Assembly: GCA_944548615.1 (NCBI GenBank) | Contig: OX155973.1 | Span: forward strand, 4,123,655-4,187,654 | DNA: 64,000 nucleotides | Source: Micropterix aruncella | Taxonomy: Eukaryota; Arthropoda; Insecta; Lepidoptera; Micropterigidae | Direction of reading: 5' to 3' | In this document: piece by piece, positions 46,118 through 57,709 of the stretch | How the letters are laid out: each line of letters opens with the position of its first letter | How positions within the stretch are numbered: the first letter of the stretch is position 1 | The notes under the pieces: model-generated | Seen by the model: the letters and a program-made list of their open reading frames with translations, nothing else | What the model was told of the DNA's origin: nothing | Databases searched by the model: none | Position numbers and translations under genes: made by a program

Positions 46118-46800
46118 TTATAATTGGTCCTCTCCAAGGCTTTTCATTTTCTCTGGAATCTTATTAAAGAAGGACAAATTTTGATGTAAAAAACTGTATC
46201 GCACTTTGCTAAGTCGCTGTCGGTTTATGTGGAGATTGGATTTATTCGTCGTATCGTGATGATGAAAATCACTATTTACCGGAACTTCTGCTAGGTGTCT
46301 ACGAGCGTACATAATATTTTGATAGATGTAGGAAGAAAATAGAGTCATGATTCCTGATTCTACGAACAGCGGCTTATAAGAACTTCTTGGAGAGACTCTA
46401 CATAAACTGCGTACCGCTCTTTTCTGGAGGAGAAAAATTCTTTTCGAAATTCTATTTATATTAATATGTATATATATTTTAGGTATGCCGGATATTTTCA
46501 TATTATCAAAAATCGTTTTTGAAATTTCCAGCGCAGCGTTTCGTCTTAAGCTAACCCTAACGTATTGTGCGTTTAACCCATTTGAAATTATTATCAATTG
46601 AACGTCGTCTACGTCTCTTCATCCGGCTGGGCAAAATAGCACCATTGTAAAAGCGACATAAAGGCGAGATTTGATCGCTAGCGCACGAATTCCATTCAAA
46701 AACGGAAGGTCACGAGGAGTACGAAATAGACGATGGGAACAGAATAGCATATAAATAGAATGAGAACTCTGTTTGACTCCTCTCTTTCTATTTATTTAAT
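46118..46800 (-). pseudogene. LINE RT C-terminal fragment (copy in inverted arm)
   Basis: Reverse complement of the fragment at 40463-41300. The 159-codon frame 46118-46597 is the same as in the other arm except for one visible residue (IHININ versus IHIYIN). It ends against the TA array. Confidence 0.75.
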
Positions 46801-46814
46801 AGTATATTGTATAG

Positions 46815-47076
<262 letters not shown>

Positions 47077-47329
47077 TAGCTGACCCGGCAAACGTTGTTT
47101 TGCCATATAAATAATTTTTAAGTAATTTCTAGTGTAGACAAAAAATAGCTTACTTATTGTAAGTGTGTAAGAATGTGGTATATGCGTGAAATAGGCATGG
47201 AGCACTGTGAACGATGAGGGAATATAAAAATAACAAAAGGCAAACATTATTTTTAAGTTATTATAATTTATTCCTTAAAATTATATATCATTAATTAAAC
47301 AATTACGACAGTAACACTAACAAACAATA

Positions 47330-48775
47330 TCAATCTCTTAATGCTATAGCGTGAACAATATTTTTTGTTAGTCCATCTTTAGCTAACACAAACAAACTGG
47401 ATGGTTTACCCACTCGAGAGCATGCCACGTATAATTGTCCGTGTGAAAAACATGGTGTTCTCAAATCTAAGCCACAAATAGACATCGTTTGACCTTGGGA
47501 TTTGTTGATTGTCATTGCAAATGCCAATCTAATCGGAAACTGAATACGTTTGAATTGAATTGGCACATCTGTAGGTATAATAGGAATCCGTGGTATTAAT
47601 ATATTTTCACCTCGGAACTTGCCATTTAAAATGCTGGCTTCGATCACGTTTTTCATTAATTTTTGAATGACTAATCGCGTACCGTTGCACAGCCGGGGCG
47701 GGTTCAAATTACGAAGCAAGATAATCGCAGATCCAACCTTTAATTGTAAATTATGGGGTGGGATGCCTGGCAAATCCAGTGAGTTCAAAAACTCTGTGGG
47801 AAAATTTACTGCTTCGCTGTCGTCGCAAACTGTATGAATAGATTTATATGATACCAAGTTCCCTGGCAACAACATTTGTATCTTCAGATTTAAATTGTCA
47901 ACGTCTACATTTTTTGCCGCTAAAATTGCTCTTTCTGCAAGCCACTCATGATTTATGTACTGTGTGTGTACATCGGGAAATATTTGTTCAATGAGAGTAT
48001 CTTGCGAATCAGCGATTGTGCAGAAATCGGTCGGTAATTTCACGTATCCAGTTTCATCTATAGCAACTTTTCCATCACCGATATATAAGAGTTGTTTTGA
48101 AAATGTTTCAGCTGATGGATCTTGAAGCATTTGAACGCGCATATTTACTTTCAGCTGTACTTTTTCAACATTACGCCACAATGGAGATGATTTTAAGCAA
48201 GCGTTGATCTCATCAGCGTATGTTGAACGTGGAATGACTGGAAGTGTTTGCCTGAAATCACCTGAAAGGACCAACAGAGTTCCGCCAAATAGTTTGTCGT
48301 TGTTTTTAATATCTTTCAATGTCCTGTTCAACGCCTCAAGCGAATGTTTGTGTGCCATAGTACATTCATCCCAGATGATAATTTTACACTGTTTCAGCAC
48401 GGTGGCCATGGACGATTGTTTCTTAATGTTGCATACTGCGTCAGGGTTATTCTGAATATTTAGTGGCAGCTTAAATACTGAATGAGCTGTTCTGCCTCCA
48501 TCCAATAAAGTTGCTGCAATGCCCGATGATGCCACGGCCAATGCGATGCCATTATTTGATCGTATTTCAGCAAGAATTAGCGAAATAACGAATGTTTTGC
48601 CAGTTCCACCCGGTGCATCCAAAAAGAAGAACCCACCTTGTCCAGCTGAAACTGCGAGCATAATGCGATCATAAATGGTTCTTTGTTCCTCATTCATTAG
48701 TGGGACATTGCGGGCAACAATCGCTGCCATTTCTACAGTGCTGTACTGCAGTTCACGATTCATTTCAGTATTCAT
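47330..48775 (-). CDS. Pif1-type helicase of a Helitron
   Basis: The protein has 481 aa. Walker A is DAPGGTGKTF (about residues 53-62), Walker B is IIWDEC (about 133-138), and motif III is GDFRQTLPVIPR (about 171-182). The C-terminal motifs are TINKSQGQTMS and LYVACSRVGKP near residues 430-460. This is the SF1B helicase half of a Helitron RepHel protein and acts in strand unwinding during rolling-circle transposition. The autonomous protein is usually around 1400 aa or more, and the Rep half is absent here. The ATG overlaps the stop of the upstream N-terminal ORF (TAATG), so the internal deletion left the two parts out of frame. The ORF itself is open throughout. Confidence 0.9.
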   Translation of the reverse strand: MNTEMNRELQYSTVEMAAIVARNVPLMNEEQRTIYDRIMLAVSAGQGGFFFLDAPGGTGKTFVISLILAEIRSNNGIALAVASSGIAATLLDGGRTAHSVFKLPLNIQNNPDAVCNIKKQSSMATVLKQCKIIIWDECTMAHKHSLEALNRTLKDIKNNDKLFGGTLLVLSGDFRQTLPVIPRSTYADEINACLKSSPLWRNVEKVQLKVNMRVQMLQDPSAETFSKQLLYIGDGKVAIDETGYVKLPTDFCTIADSQDTLIEQIFPDVHTQYINHEWLAERAILAAKNVDVDNLNLKIQMLLPGNLVSYKSIHTVCDDSEAVNFPTEFLNSLDLPGIPPHNLQLKVGSAIILLRNLNPPRLCNGTRLVIQKLMKNVIEASILNGKFRGENILIPRIPIIPTDVPIQFKRIQFPIRLAFAMTINKSQGQTMSICGLDLRTPCFSHGQLYVACSRVGKPSSLFVLAKDGLTKNIVHAIALRD

Positions 48776-48984
48776 TAAATCAGATGCAGTTCGATTTGGC
48801 GTACTTCATTGCGTTCAGCTCGTGTATCGTCTGACTCTTCTTGACGCAATTGCGCGATTCTGACACGTGCATCAGTATTTTGTTGCTGGATTTGTTCTTC
48901 GGTTCTTTCGGATCTTCTATTTCCCAAGCTTCGAGATTTACTTGTATTACGGCTCAAATCAGTCCCTTTGCGTTTTCTTGGCAT
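48775..48984 (-). CDS. Helitron protein N-terminal remnant
   Basis: The ORF has 69 aa, beginning MPRKRKGTDLSRNTSKSRSL and continuing Gln/Arg/Glu-rich. This resembles the basic N-terminus of arthropod Helitron proteins. Its stop codon overlaps the ATG of the helicase ORF. In an autonomous element this part would run on through the Cys-rich block (seen at 6.2-6.6 kb) and the Rep domain. Here all of that is deleted. Confidence 0.65.
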   Translation of the reverse strand: MPRKRKGTDLSRNTSKSRSLGNRRSERTEEQIQQQNTDARVRIAQLRQEESDDTRAERNEVRQIELHLI

Positions 48985-50356
48985 TGCTCACTGTACAAAA
49001 CACACATAAATAGAATTAATGAAATTACTTAATGATGAAAAATGTTAAAGGTATAATTAGGGCCAGGATTTTTGCCGCAGTTTTGAAATGATTAGTTTGG
49101 ATTTATGAAATTATAGCAAAAATATAAATTTTATGGAAAAAAAATTTAGACGAAAGTTTCACAAAAAAAATTGTCTATTATAATTTTCTCATACAACCAA
49201 TATTTCCATCGATATTTCAAAAAAAAGATTCATAATATTGATTCAAATTTTTGGAAACTATGAAAATCTTAATTGTTAAATTACATTTTTTTAATAAAAT
49301 TAAATTAAAATTACATTTTTATAAGATCAAATATATTTGCCGTAATGTCAAAAACTTAAGAGCATTAATTGTAAAATGTTAAAATGAAATCACGGCAAGA
49401 ATCTTGGCCCTAGTTATAATGTATTTAATATTTGGTACACACATTCATTTACATATTCATGTAAACATTAGACTGTTTTACAAAAGCGAAAAATTTTATT
49501 TTTCATAATCATATCGAAAATATATGGTTAGAAATGGTAAAAAAAATTTATACAAAAAAAAGTTTGCCCAATTTTAATAAAAATTAAATTCCACCGAATC
49601 TTTTTTGACCGTTTCCAACAACATTTTCGATATAAATAAAAAAAAGTATACTTACAACACAAAAGCCGTTGTTGGTGGAAGCTCGTGCCACGTGTTGAGT
49701 ACTTTTGAGGTTATGAAAATCACTTGATTAACTAATCGTGCAAAATACACTCTAAATTGATAATTTTATTATTATTAATAAAATAGGAATGATTAATAGT
49801 TAATACGAGAGTTACACTGAGCTATCAAAATAATAATTGTCAACGTTACTACTACACTTGATGCATAAACAATAATGATGGCCGACAACTGTGTAGGGAG
49901 TGAGAGAAGTCTTATTGTGTGAGAGAAACAGGAGACCGGCTTCGTTCTCATCCCTACTCCGTGCTGTTTACTGGGTCAGAAGTGACACCTGTAGACAACT
50001 GGCGGGGATAACTAATTAAATGACGATTGATCAGTTATCGACCGGGGATGAAAAATGATAAAATTACTAAAATGGCTATTAAAAAATAGGGGTTGGTGAT
50101 AAAAGGGTAAAAATTTAGGGTTGTATGTATTTTTTAATGCGACATAATAAAAAAAAATAAAAAAATTTAAAAAATGACTAAAAATTAAAGAAAAATGTTA
50201 AGGGTGGACAACCCTTATCACTAAGGGGTATAAAAAATAGATGTTGGCCGATTCTCAGACCTACTCAATATGCTCACAAAATTTCATGAGAATCGGTCAA
50301 GCCGTTTCGGAGGAGTACGGGAACGAACATTGTGACACGAGAATTTTATATATAAG

Positions 50357-51144
50357 AATAGAAAGCCACGTTATTTGTAAGTGCCATAGGCTATATATTA
50401 ATCCGAAAAATGAGAAGACTTTTTCGTGGTAGTCGGATTTCCAAAGTAAGTCGGATAAAAAAAGGTCGAATGAAAACGTTTCTTACGAACGCTGTCTTAA
50501 CGATGAGAGATATATGATAAAGTTCTTGAGAAAAGTTGTAGAACTTGATAATGCATACAAAAATGTCAGCGACAGCATAATATGTTTAACTTTTATATTT
50601 ATGTCACAAAAAGTAGTTTTTTATAATAAAAAAATAATTTAAATCCTTAGGTAATTTTCATTTGTCATATTATCAACAATCATGAATTATTATCTAAATA
50701 ATTAAATGTATCGTCTCAAGTGTTTAAAACAAAAGACTTTTGGCTTACTGCATATAATTTCCCTTTTACTGCATAAATGGTTAAAGAGATAATACTACAT
50801 AGGTATGGAACTGCGACCGTATCTCGAGTTTGGAACTCCTGAAAGACAATATATTTTGGTACCAAATAATAACATTACATCTAATATAGATACAGAGAAG
50901 TTTAGAACAATTAAAATATACATAATATTTTCAATCCTAATCATTTCATTCACTCATTTGAAACCCGGTAATATATAGCCAAATTGGCATGCAAATACAT
51001 ACATGCATATGCTGAAAAATATAACCCTCCTTTTGGCAGTCAGGAAATAAATCACAGCACTCAGTACTAACCGAACCACACTCTTAATTTCTCAAGACAA
51101 ATAAAAATGTTTACCGCCCAACGAAGTGGGTACGGGTCAGCTAG
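50357..51144 (+). mobile_element. 878-bp Helitron copy lacking its first ~90 bp
   Basis: Identical in sequence to 42331-43118. The missing 5' end sits in inverted orientation at about 44958-45041. Confidence 0.85.
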
Positions 51145-52987
51145 TATTTAATAAAGAAACGTTCTGCTTCTACGTTGTTTAACTGACAGTGTAGAAGTAA
51201 GTAACTCTGAAACGCTCTTTCAGCAAAGGTTGAAAAGCAGCATTTAGTACCCCCAGAATATATTCTTAACATTGGCATCTTCATTCCTATTAACTGATTG
51301 AAGCATTAGGCAATGAAAGTGAGTATACCCATCAATCAGTTAATTTTGAGAAAGTTCTCTGAAAAAAGGATGTTTTGAAAAGTTTTCGTGTAGTGTATTT
51401 TGTTTTAAGGCCTCGCCAAACAGAACGCGTATTTAGCGCGCGTCAGAGCGCTACAGCGTAAATCCTGATGCCGCGTTATAGCGCCGAGTTGTGTTGTACT
51501 GTGACGGTATTATACTGTCAAACAGAGCGCGGGCGCCGGCAGTACGCGGCGCTCTGACGTCGCGCTAGAACGCCTTGACACCGGGCGTTGTATTTGTTTA
51601 CAAATTTCATTGAATGCGTGCGACGTACGCGTGAAAATACAAGCATTATGACTGAAAAACTGATAAGATATGTTCGGACAGCTGGCGTTTGACATTTCGC
51701 TAACGGCTGGTTAGTGACGCTAACCGGGCATCAGGGATCGGCTAGGACATATAACTGCAGTTAGCTTAATTAACAAAGCATGGTGCAAGCAGTTTTGAGT
51801 ATTTAACTGTGGTTAGACTCTTTTAACTGATCTTAGTGCAAGTCGCCCTTTGTATAATATTATTAATTTTGGTGTGCAACAGTTTTCTCGTTCAACAAAT
51901 ATTCAATATTTGTCGCTTCTGGAACGTACTTTATAGCCGCCTCTATTCGGGACGGCACTCGCTCATCCTGAGATAATGGAATGGACCTCGTAGCATATGA
52001 GTGCCACTTTAACAGCGGAGAAGAAACTTACTTTTTCCCGAGGAAATGGAAAGCGCGGGGAGGGCATTTTCCTCGAGGCGTTATGGGGGATTTTTAAGGA
52101 GAGGTTTCCTTTGCGAAAGCACTCACTTAATATTGATTACGCGGAAATATGGTCACGGGATTACGTATACGACCGCTACCTACTGATTATGTTTATAGGT
52201 ACGTAATTTTCTTTTTTACGAAATATCTGCGAAAAATTGCGAAATTAGTCCCTGTTTTACTTTCCTGGCTACTAGAGAAGAGTAGTAGTAGTAGAATAGT
52301 ACAGTATAGAAGAGTAGTAGTAGAATACTAGAGTATCAAAGAGTAGTAGTAGAATAGTACAGTATAGAAGAGTAGAAGTAAAATAGTACAATATAGAAGA
52401 ATAGTAGTAGAATAATACAGTATAGAAGAGTAGCAGTAGAATAGTACAGTATAGAAGAGCAGTATTAGAATAGTACTGTATAGAAGAGTATTAGTAGAAT
52501 ACCACAGTATAGAAGAGTGGTAGTAGAATAGTACAGTATAGAATAGTAGTAGTAGAATAGTACAGTATAGAAGAGTAGTAATTGAATAGTACAGTATAGA
52601 AGAGTAGTAGTAGAATAGTACATTATAGAAGAGTAGTATTAGAATAGTACAGTATAGAAAAGTAGTAGTAGAATAGTACAGTATAGAAGAGGAGTAGTTG
52701 AATAGTACAGTATAGAAGAGTAGGTAGTAGTAGAATAGTACATTATAGAAGAGTAGTAGTAGAATTCTAGAGTATAAAATAGTTGTAGTAGAATAATACA
52801 GAATAGAATAGTACAGAATAGAAGAGTGATAGTAAAATAGTACAGTATAGAAGAATAGTAGTAGAATAGTACAGTATAGAAGAGTAGTAGTATAATAGTA
52901 CAGTATAGAAGAGTAGTATTAGAATAGTACAGTATAAAAGAGTATTAGTAGAATAGCACAGTATATAAGAGTAGTAGTAGAATAGAA
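50357..52987 (+). repeat. Second copy of segment B
   Basis: A direct repeat of 42331-44961. It begins AATAGAAAGCCACG, immediately at the Helitron 5' end. It includes Helitron sequence to CTAG at 51144 and the unassigned GC-rich part, and then continues past 52987 into further minisatellite units. Confidence 0.93.
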
Positions 52988-53125
52988 CAGTATAAAAGAG
53001 TATTAGTAGAATAGCACAGTATATAAGAGTAGTAGTAGAATAGAACAGTATAAAACAGTATTAGTAGAATAGCACAGTTTAGAAGAGTAGTAGTAAAATA
53101 GCACAGTATAGAAGAGTAGTAGTAA
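52271..53125. repeat. Minisatellite, ~29-bp unit (second copy, longer)
   Basis: Same unit as at 44245-44957, with about five more repeats. It closes at TTTCTAGAAAACGTATTGTG, the other side of the host repeat's hairpin. Confidence 0.93.
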
Positions 53126-53420
53126 AATACAACACTACACTTTCTAGAAAACGTATTGTGAAGGCGCAATTTTTTTTGAGACGAAGCCGCAAATATCCAT
53201 TTTGAGTACCCCTGAGACGTTTAAGACCATTTTCAGATTGAAGTTTTTCTGTGTGTGTGTGTGTGTGTGTGTGTATTCCTCCACGATAGCGTCCAAACGC
53301 TTAATCCTATTAGGCTGAAATACGGTATGCAGGCATGATTCGGTCATGGCAAGGGTTGAAAAGAGTGTGGTTGAACTCGGTCCAGCAGAGGACTAGTCGT
53401 AAATCATCCTCGCGAGGATA
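53126..53420 (+). repeat. Dispersed repeat, continuation after the minisatellite
   Basis: AAAACGTATTGTGAAGGCGC, then a GT microsatellite (about 53250-53274), then CCTCCACGATAGCGTCCAAACG and GGCTGAAATACGGTATGCAG. This matches the repeat at 38.07-38.56 kb. Confidence 0.65.
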
Positions 53421-54055
53421 CTGGGGTCTGGAAGTGTATGCTGAAAGGCATTTCAATAAAATTTAAGCATCTCTGGCGTCCAGTCGTTCAACATTACCTT
53501 TTAGTCAATTGGAGGAGGAATGCAAAACTCCCCAATTGTTGTCCAATCATTCTGGCATGAAGGCCAAATATGCAATTAATAGACATGCAGGTACGAATAA
53601 ATGCGGAATGGTCTTTATCGACATTCAGGGTCTAGCCGCTCTAGGCTAATCCCAAATAGGCCAGTTTGAAATTCGTTAACGATACAGAGAAATATATCAT
53701 TAAAAATATAATAAAACCGGCGCAATCCTCTCGATAAAGACGATACATGGAAGTAATGGCGTCTGTTAAATGTCCGCCGTTTCGTGGCTCGATTTATCGA
53801 TCTATTTCCTATCGGCGCTTTTTACGAGCTGAAAATTAGCTAAGCGTGTAATGCATCAGCGATTCGAGTTTCTTCGTTTCCATACCCGTCTTATTGCGCG
53901 GTAATCGATTCTAGGCACAGTAGATGAATTTAACCTATTGACTTAAAACCCCGAGAATACTCGGGATTTTAATTTTATATAAACTGAAAAGTCCGAGAAT
54001 ACTCGTGTATCTTGACAATATTCTATTTAGAATTTAGGCCCCAGAAAAAATCGAT
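53421..54055. other. Apparently single-copy stretch
   Basis: No TE ends, ORFs or repeats shared with the rest of the window. A CCCGAG-AATA-CTCGGG hairpin lies at about 53951, followed by a related copy near 53990. Confidence 0.4.
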
Positions 54056-54720
54056 GCTTCTAGTTTTATTTATTTATTTAAGAATTAATTACGATAAAAC
54101 ATTGATTTGATTACAAAAATTAATAGGAACCGAATGGCAAAACCTTAACCTTTTGCTTATTTGTTTCTGTCACCCAACTGGGACTAGCCCGTTCTAGGGT
54201 GGACAGGACCCTAATATTACAATCAAGTTTGTTTGTTTGTTTGTTTGAAAAGCTTTATTGCACACACAAAAGAATACAATGTGGTGGGCCTATTGCCAAG
54301 TGGCAATATCTACCGACCATACCGCCAGGGTTATTGTGACTGAAGGTTTATGTGGGCAAATAAATTTACAAGTAATAAATGTTTGCTTGATTGCTTACAA
54401 ATGTACAAGTTTTAATAAAAAGCTAATACTAAATTGCCCTAAAATGTGGTCTTCAAAATAAAATGAAAAAAAAAATAATTACGTATAATTAAAAATATAT
54501 ATAATAAAAGATAATATAATAAATAAAATGCAATTCCATTATATGATCGGCAATAAATACAGTATAAAATTCCATTAAATAATATAAATAAAGTAATATG
54601 AAAGTTAGTTTCCTAATTCCTCTAAATATAAACACATTTATGACAATATTAAAATAATATATTTTTTTATATAAACATATATTATGTATATTTATTCTAT
54701 CATAGTATTTATTGTATACT
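54056..54720 (-). pseudogene. LINE 3'UTR fragment, interrupted by another LINE end
   Basis: The tail TTTATTTATTTATTTAAG at about 54064 and the motif at 54169-54207 (CACCCAACTGGGACTAGCCC...AGGGTGGACA) match the end of the LINE at 16.1-17.2 kb in reverse. The 3'UTR continues after 54385. No coding part is left. Confidence 0.75.
54232..54380 (-). mobile_element. 149-bp LINE 3' end inserted in a LINE 3'UTR
   Basis: It matches the end of the LINE at 59.3-60.06 kb in reverse: tail (TTTG)n, AAAAGCTTTATTGCACACAC, and the hairpin at 54292-54307. GTTTG flanks both sides (54227-54231, 54381-54385). Confidence 0.75.
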
Positions 54721-55019
54721 TATTATTTCAAATTCAAATTCGAATTCTTTATTTTACAAAAATTATAATAACAGTTACATACAGAATAATTAAACCTAAC
54801 CTAACTGGATCGCACGAGACGTCCGCACTAAGGTAGGCTCAGATTCGTATAATAAGGTACTGCCTAATACTAAATAAATATGTTGAAGAATGCAGTGAAA
54901 AATAAAATCAAGTAAACAAAAATTTTAGTAAAAAATAAAATTTCAAATAATCTTAAAATATTATTTTTACTTTTAAGATTATTTGAAATTTAAAAATAAA
55001 TATTAACTAATTATTATTA
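54721..55019. repeat. LINE 3'-tail-like sequence and a perfect hairpin
   Basis: CAAATTCAAATTCGAATTC at about 54729 looks like a LINE tail on the minus strand. At 54938-54958 and 54971-54991 there is a perfect 21-bp inverted repeat with a 12-base loop. Confidence 0.5.
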
Positions 55020-55236
55020 ATTTTTTTATTACCTATTATTGTTATTTATTACTTATATAGTTGTGAAATTATTGAACTGTCTGCAAGTGTGTGTCTTGTT
55101 ATTGCATTCGATCGACAAAATTGAAAATGCAATTCCGTTAATTTGATCCCAACGGAAAATATTGACTCAGCCGGGAATCGAACCCGGGACCTTACAATGT
55201 AAGATCAGGCTACCTAACCACTATGCCACCGGGCCG
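55020..55236 (-). mobile_element. tRNA-headed SINE
   Basis: The minus strand starts with a tRNA-like head (55164-55235). It has an A box TGGCATAGTGG, a B box GGTTCGATTCC, a perfect T-arm stem CCGGG/CCCGG and a 6-of-7 paired acceptor. A tRNA-unrelated body (TTTCCGTTGGGATCAAATTA) and an AATAATA-rich end follow. Box spacing fits an RNA polymerase III promoter. TSDs are not clear. Confidence 0.65.
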
Positions 55237-55689
55237 TGTTGTTATTGGTGTTCTCCTTAGAAACATGCTCTGCCTAGTTAACGGAGACACAAAACATGTT
55301 TAATATAATTACGAACGATGTATTTTTTTTGATTTTATAATAAATCAATAAATTGAAACTAATAAAAAATGTATAACAACCAAAAAATATAAAAATAGTT
55401 AGTGCCGACTAATCTTAACTAATGCAACTGCAGTGTTAGATGACCACAAAAGTCGCACTGAAAGTCACATTATCATAATATCCAGCAGATAAGCCTAAGC
55501 TGGATATTATTTATAATCTGTATTTGAAAAATGGTTAATAAACTAAAAAGAAAAAAGTTACAATTTGGCCACAAGAGAACACAAGAATGCTACTTTGGTC
55601 GGTTTCACATTTTTACAAAATAATTGTTAAACAGTTGCTCACCATGTATATAGAAGGAAAAATACCTCACATACTCAGACACTGGAGAG
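55237..55689. other. Unassigned stretch
   Basis: AT-rich with no motif recognised. The word TGGATATTAT occurs near 55500, with its complement ATAATATCCA near 55475. Confidence 0.35.
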
Positions 55690-55806
55690 TTATCTACAAT
55701 GGTCGAACCCGTCACTCCAGGAAGGTGTGTCGATATTGATCGTTCTTTTAACCTACAGTGAACGTAGAGACTTGGGAACGAAACAGTTCACCGTCTAGCT
55801 ACGCCA

Positions 55807-57153
55807 TCTTGAGGTGTCGACTACAACGGGCGAGCCCGTCACCACAGGGAGTTTTAACGATTAGTCGTTCTATCTCCCTGGAGTGAGCGTAGAAGACTTT
55901 GGACAAAACAATCCGACGTCTAGCTACGCCACAACCCGTTAGAGACCAACGCCTTACCGCGAGATAGCCAGGTATTTTACCTGGCGGGCGGCACTCGCGC
56001 CCTAACTACCAATTGTGACCAGATTTCTCCGGTCTCTCGATTGTTTCCGAGTTCGAGGTCGCTTGCGCGGTCCTCTCCCTTACGAAGCGGTGAAACGGTG
56101 AATACCGAATCTATCGCGGACCATGGCGTCCTTTGCCCGCCTCTAACCCGGGATCGGATGGCCAATGGTCATTTCAAGAGCAGTCGCCGTAAGGTACGCA
56201 ACCACCCCCGCTCTATAGGAAACAATACACCTTCCAGACTCCCCCGACTGTTAGTCGGAGTCGGGAGCTAACGGGCCCATGATGAGGTGGCCACGATGAC
56301 TTATGTGTTCAGGGTCGGTCACACTCACGGGTCAACACCCATCCGATGGCCTCCACGCATGGGGTGCCAACCTGGGTAGGACACTGGGTCAACCAGTCTC
56401 CCCTGGGAATCAAACCTCTGGCGCTCCTGGACGGTCTGCGCACCGAGGGGCGCAAGCCAATCGACTGTGCTCTCCGACTAACAGTCAGGGGAGTCTGGGA
56501 ACTGTATTGTTTCCTATAGAGCGGGGGTGGTTGTCTACCTTACGGCGACTGCTCTTGAAATGACCATTGGCCATCCGATCCCGGTTCAGAGTCGGGCAAA
56601 GGACGCCTTGGTCCGCGATAGATTAGGTGCACACCGTTTCACCGCTTCGTAAGGGAGAGGACCGCGCAAGCGACCTCGAACTCGGAACCAATCGAGAGAC
56701 CGGAGAAATCTGGTCACAATTGGAAGTAAGGGCGCGAATATCTCGAGCCGCCGGGTTTATTCCTGGCTAACTCGCGGTAAGGCGTTGGACTCTTACGGGT
56801 TGTGGCGTAGCTAGACGTCGGATTGTTATGTCCAAAGTCTTCTACGCTCACTGCAGGTCGATAGAACGACTAATCGTTAAAACGTCCTGTGGTGACGGGC
56901 TCGCCCGTTGTAGTTGACATCTCGATATATGTTAGTCGGAGTGCACGATCGATTGGCTTGCGCCGCACGGTGCGCAGACCGCCCAGGAGCGCCAGAGGTA
57001 TGATTCCCAGGGGAAACTGACCAGGGCCAGAGTCCTACCAGGGTTCGCACCCCTTCCGTGGAGGCCGTCGGATGGGTGTCGACCCGTGAGTGTGACCGAC
57101 CCTGACCACATGGGTCTTCGTGGCCAACCCATCATGGGCCCGTTAGCTCCCGT
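55807..57153 (-). repeat. R668 (middle level), 666 bp after removing its own insert
   Basis: Reverse orientation. TAGCTACGCCA flanks it at 55796-55806 and 57154-57164. The span is 1347 bp. Subtracting the inner insertion and one of its TSD copies (668+13) leaves 666 bp, the family's full length. Confidence 0.85.
56262..56929 (+). repeat. R668 (innermost), 668 bp, with 13-bp TSD
   Basis: Forward orientation, from CGGGAGCTAACGGGCCC to GTTGACATCTCGATATA. TGTTAGTCGGAGT flanks it at 56249-56261 and 56930-56942. The length is exactly that of the copy at 4538-5205. Near its 3' end lies a perfect hairpin, ACGGGC-TC-GCCCGT (56895-56908). Confidence 0.92.
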
Positions 57154-57240
57154 TAGCTACGCCAACTCGCCTTGAGAGTCCAACGCTATACGGCGTGGCA
57201 CTGGTAAGTTGAAACAGCGGACAGCCTCGCGTCATCACCA

Positions 57241-57709
57241 CCAGATTTGGCCAGGATGTCGGAGTCGAATAAAAATAAGTTGGTTTTTTTTTCGTAAAAA
57301 TTTTGTCTAATATTTATTACTTAACGTCTTGTGGTTGTGGTAACAGCAGTGGTTTTTTATTTTATAACATTATTGTGCTAGTTTGATTAAGGTACGCACA
57401 GTCTTCTGTTAGTTATTTACAGTTAAAAATAGGTAGAAATAAAATTCCACATTTGTATGTGTCGTCTGTCGGTGTGGCGCTCTTGACTTAAGAGCTCTCG
57501 TTGGATAGATAAAACATACAAGTCTGCCGTATGCCATCCGTCATCAACGACCACGCAGGCACTCGGTCAATGGATGTTTCATAGTGCTCTACTCGCAGCC
57601 GGCTTGGATCCTTGCCAAAATATCACCGGTTTACAAACGTCCGGATTAATGGGGTCTCGATAGACTGTCCTCTTCCGCTTGTGTTTACTTAGTCCCCCAT
57701 TACTAAATT
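57241..57709. other. Unassigned stretch
   Basis: No supported features. Partial similarity of GGTGTGGCGCTC near 57472 to R668-like words is too short to call. Confidence 0.35.

Larger units (their letters stand above)
55690..57240 (-). repeat. Oldest R668 copy of a three-level nest
   Basis: Reverse-orientation R668 sequence lies at 55690-55806 (CGAACCCGTCACTCCAGGAA to TTCACCGTCTAGCTACGCCA). It resumes, more weakly, after 57164 (ACTCGCCTTGAGAGTCCAAC). The younger copy 55807-57153 sits between them. Confidence 0.6.

Noticed and set aside
55164..55235. Functional tRNA gene
   Set aside because: The anticodon arm has no normal 7-base loop with T33, and a SINE body follows.
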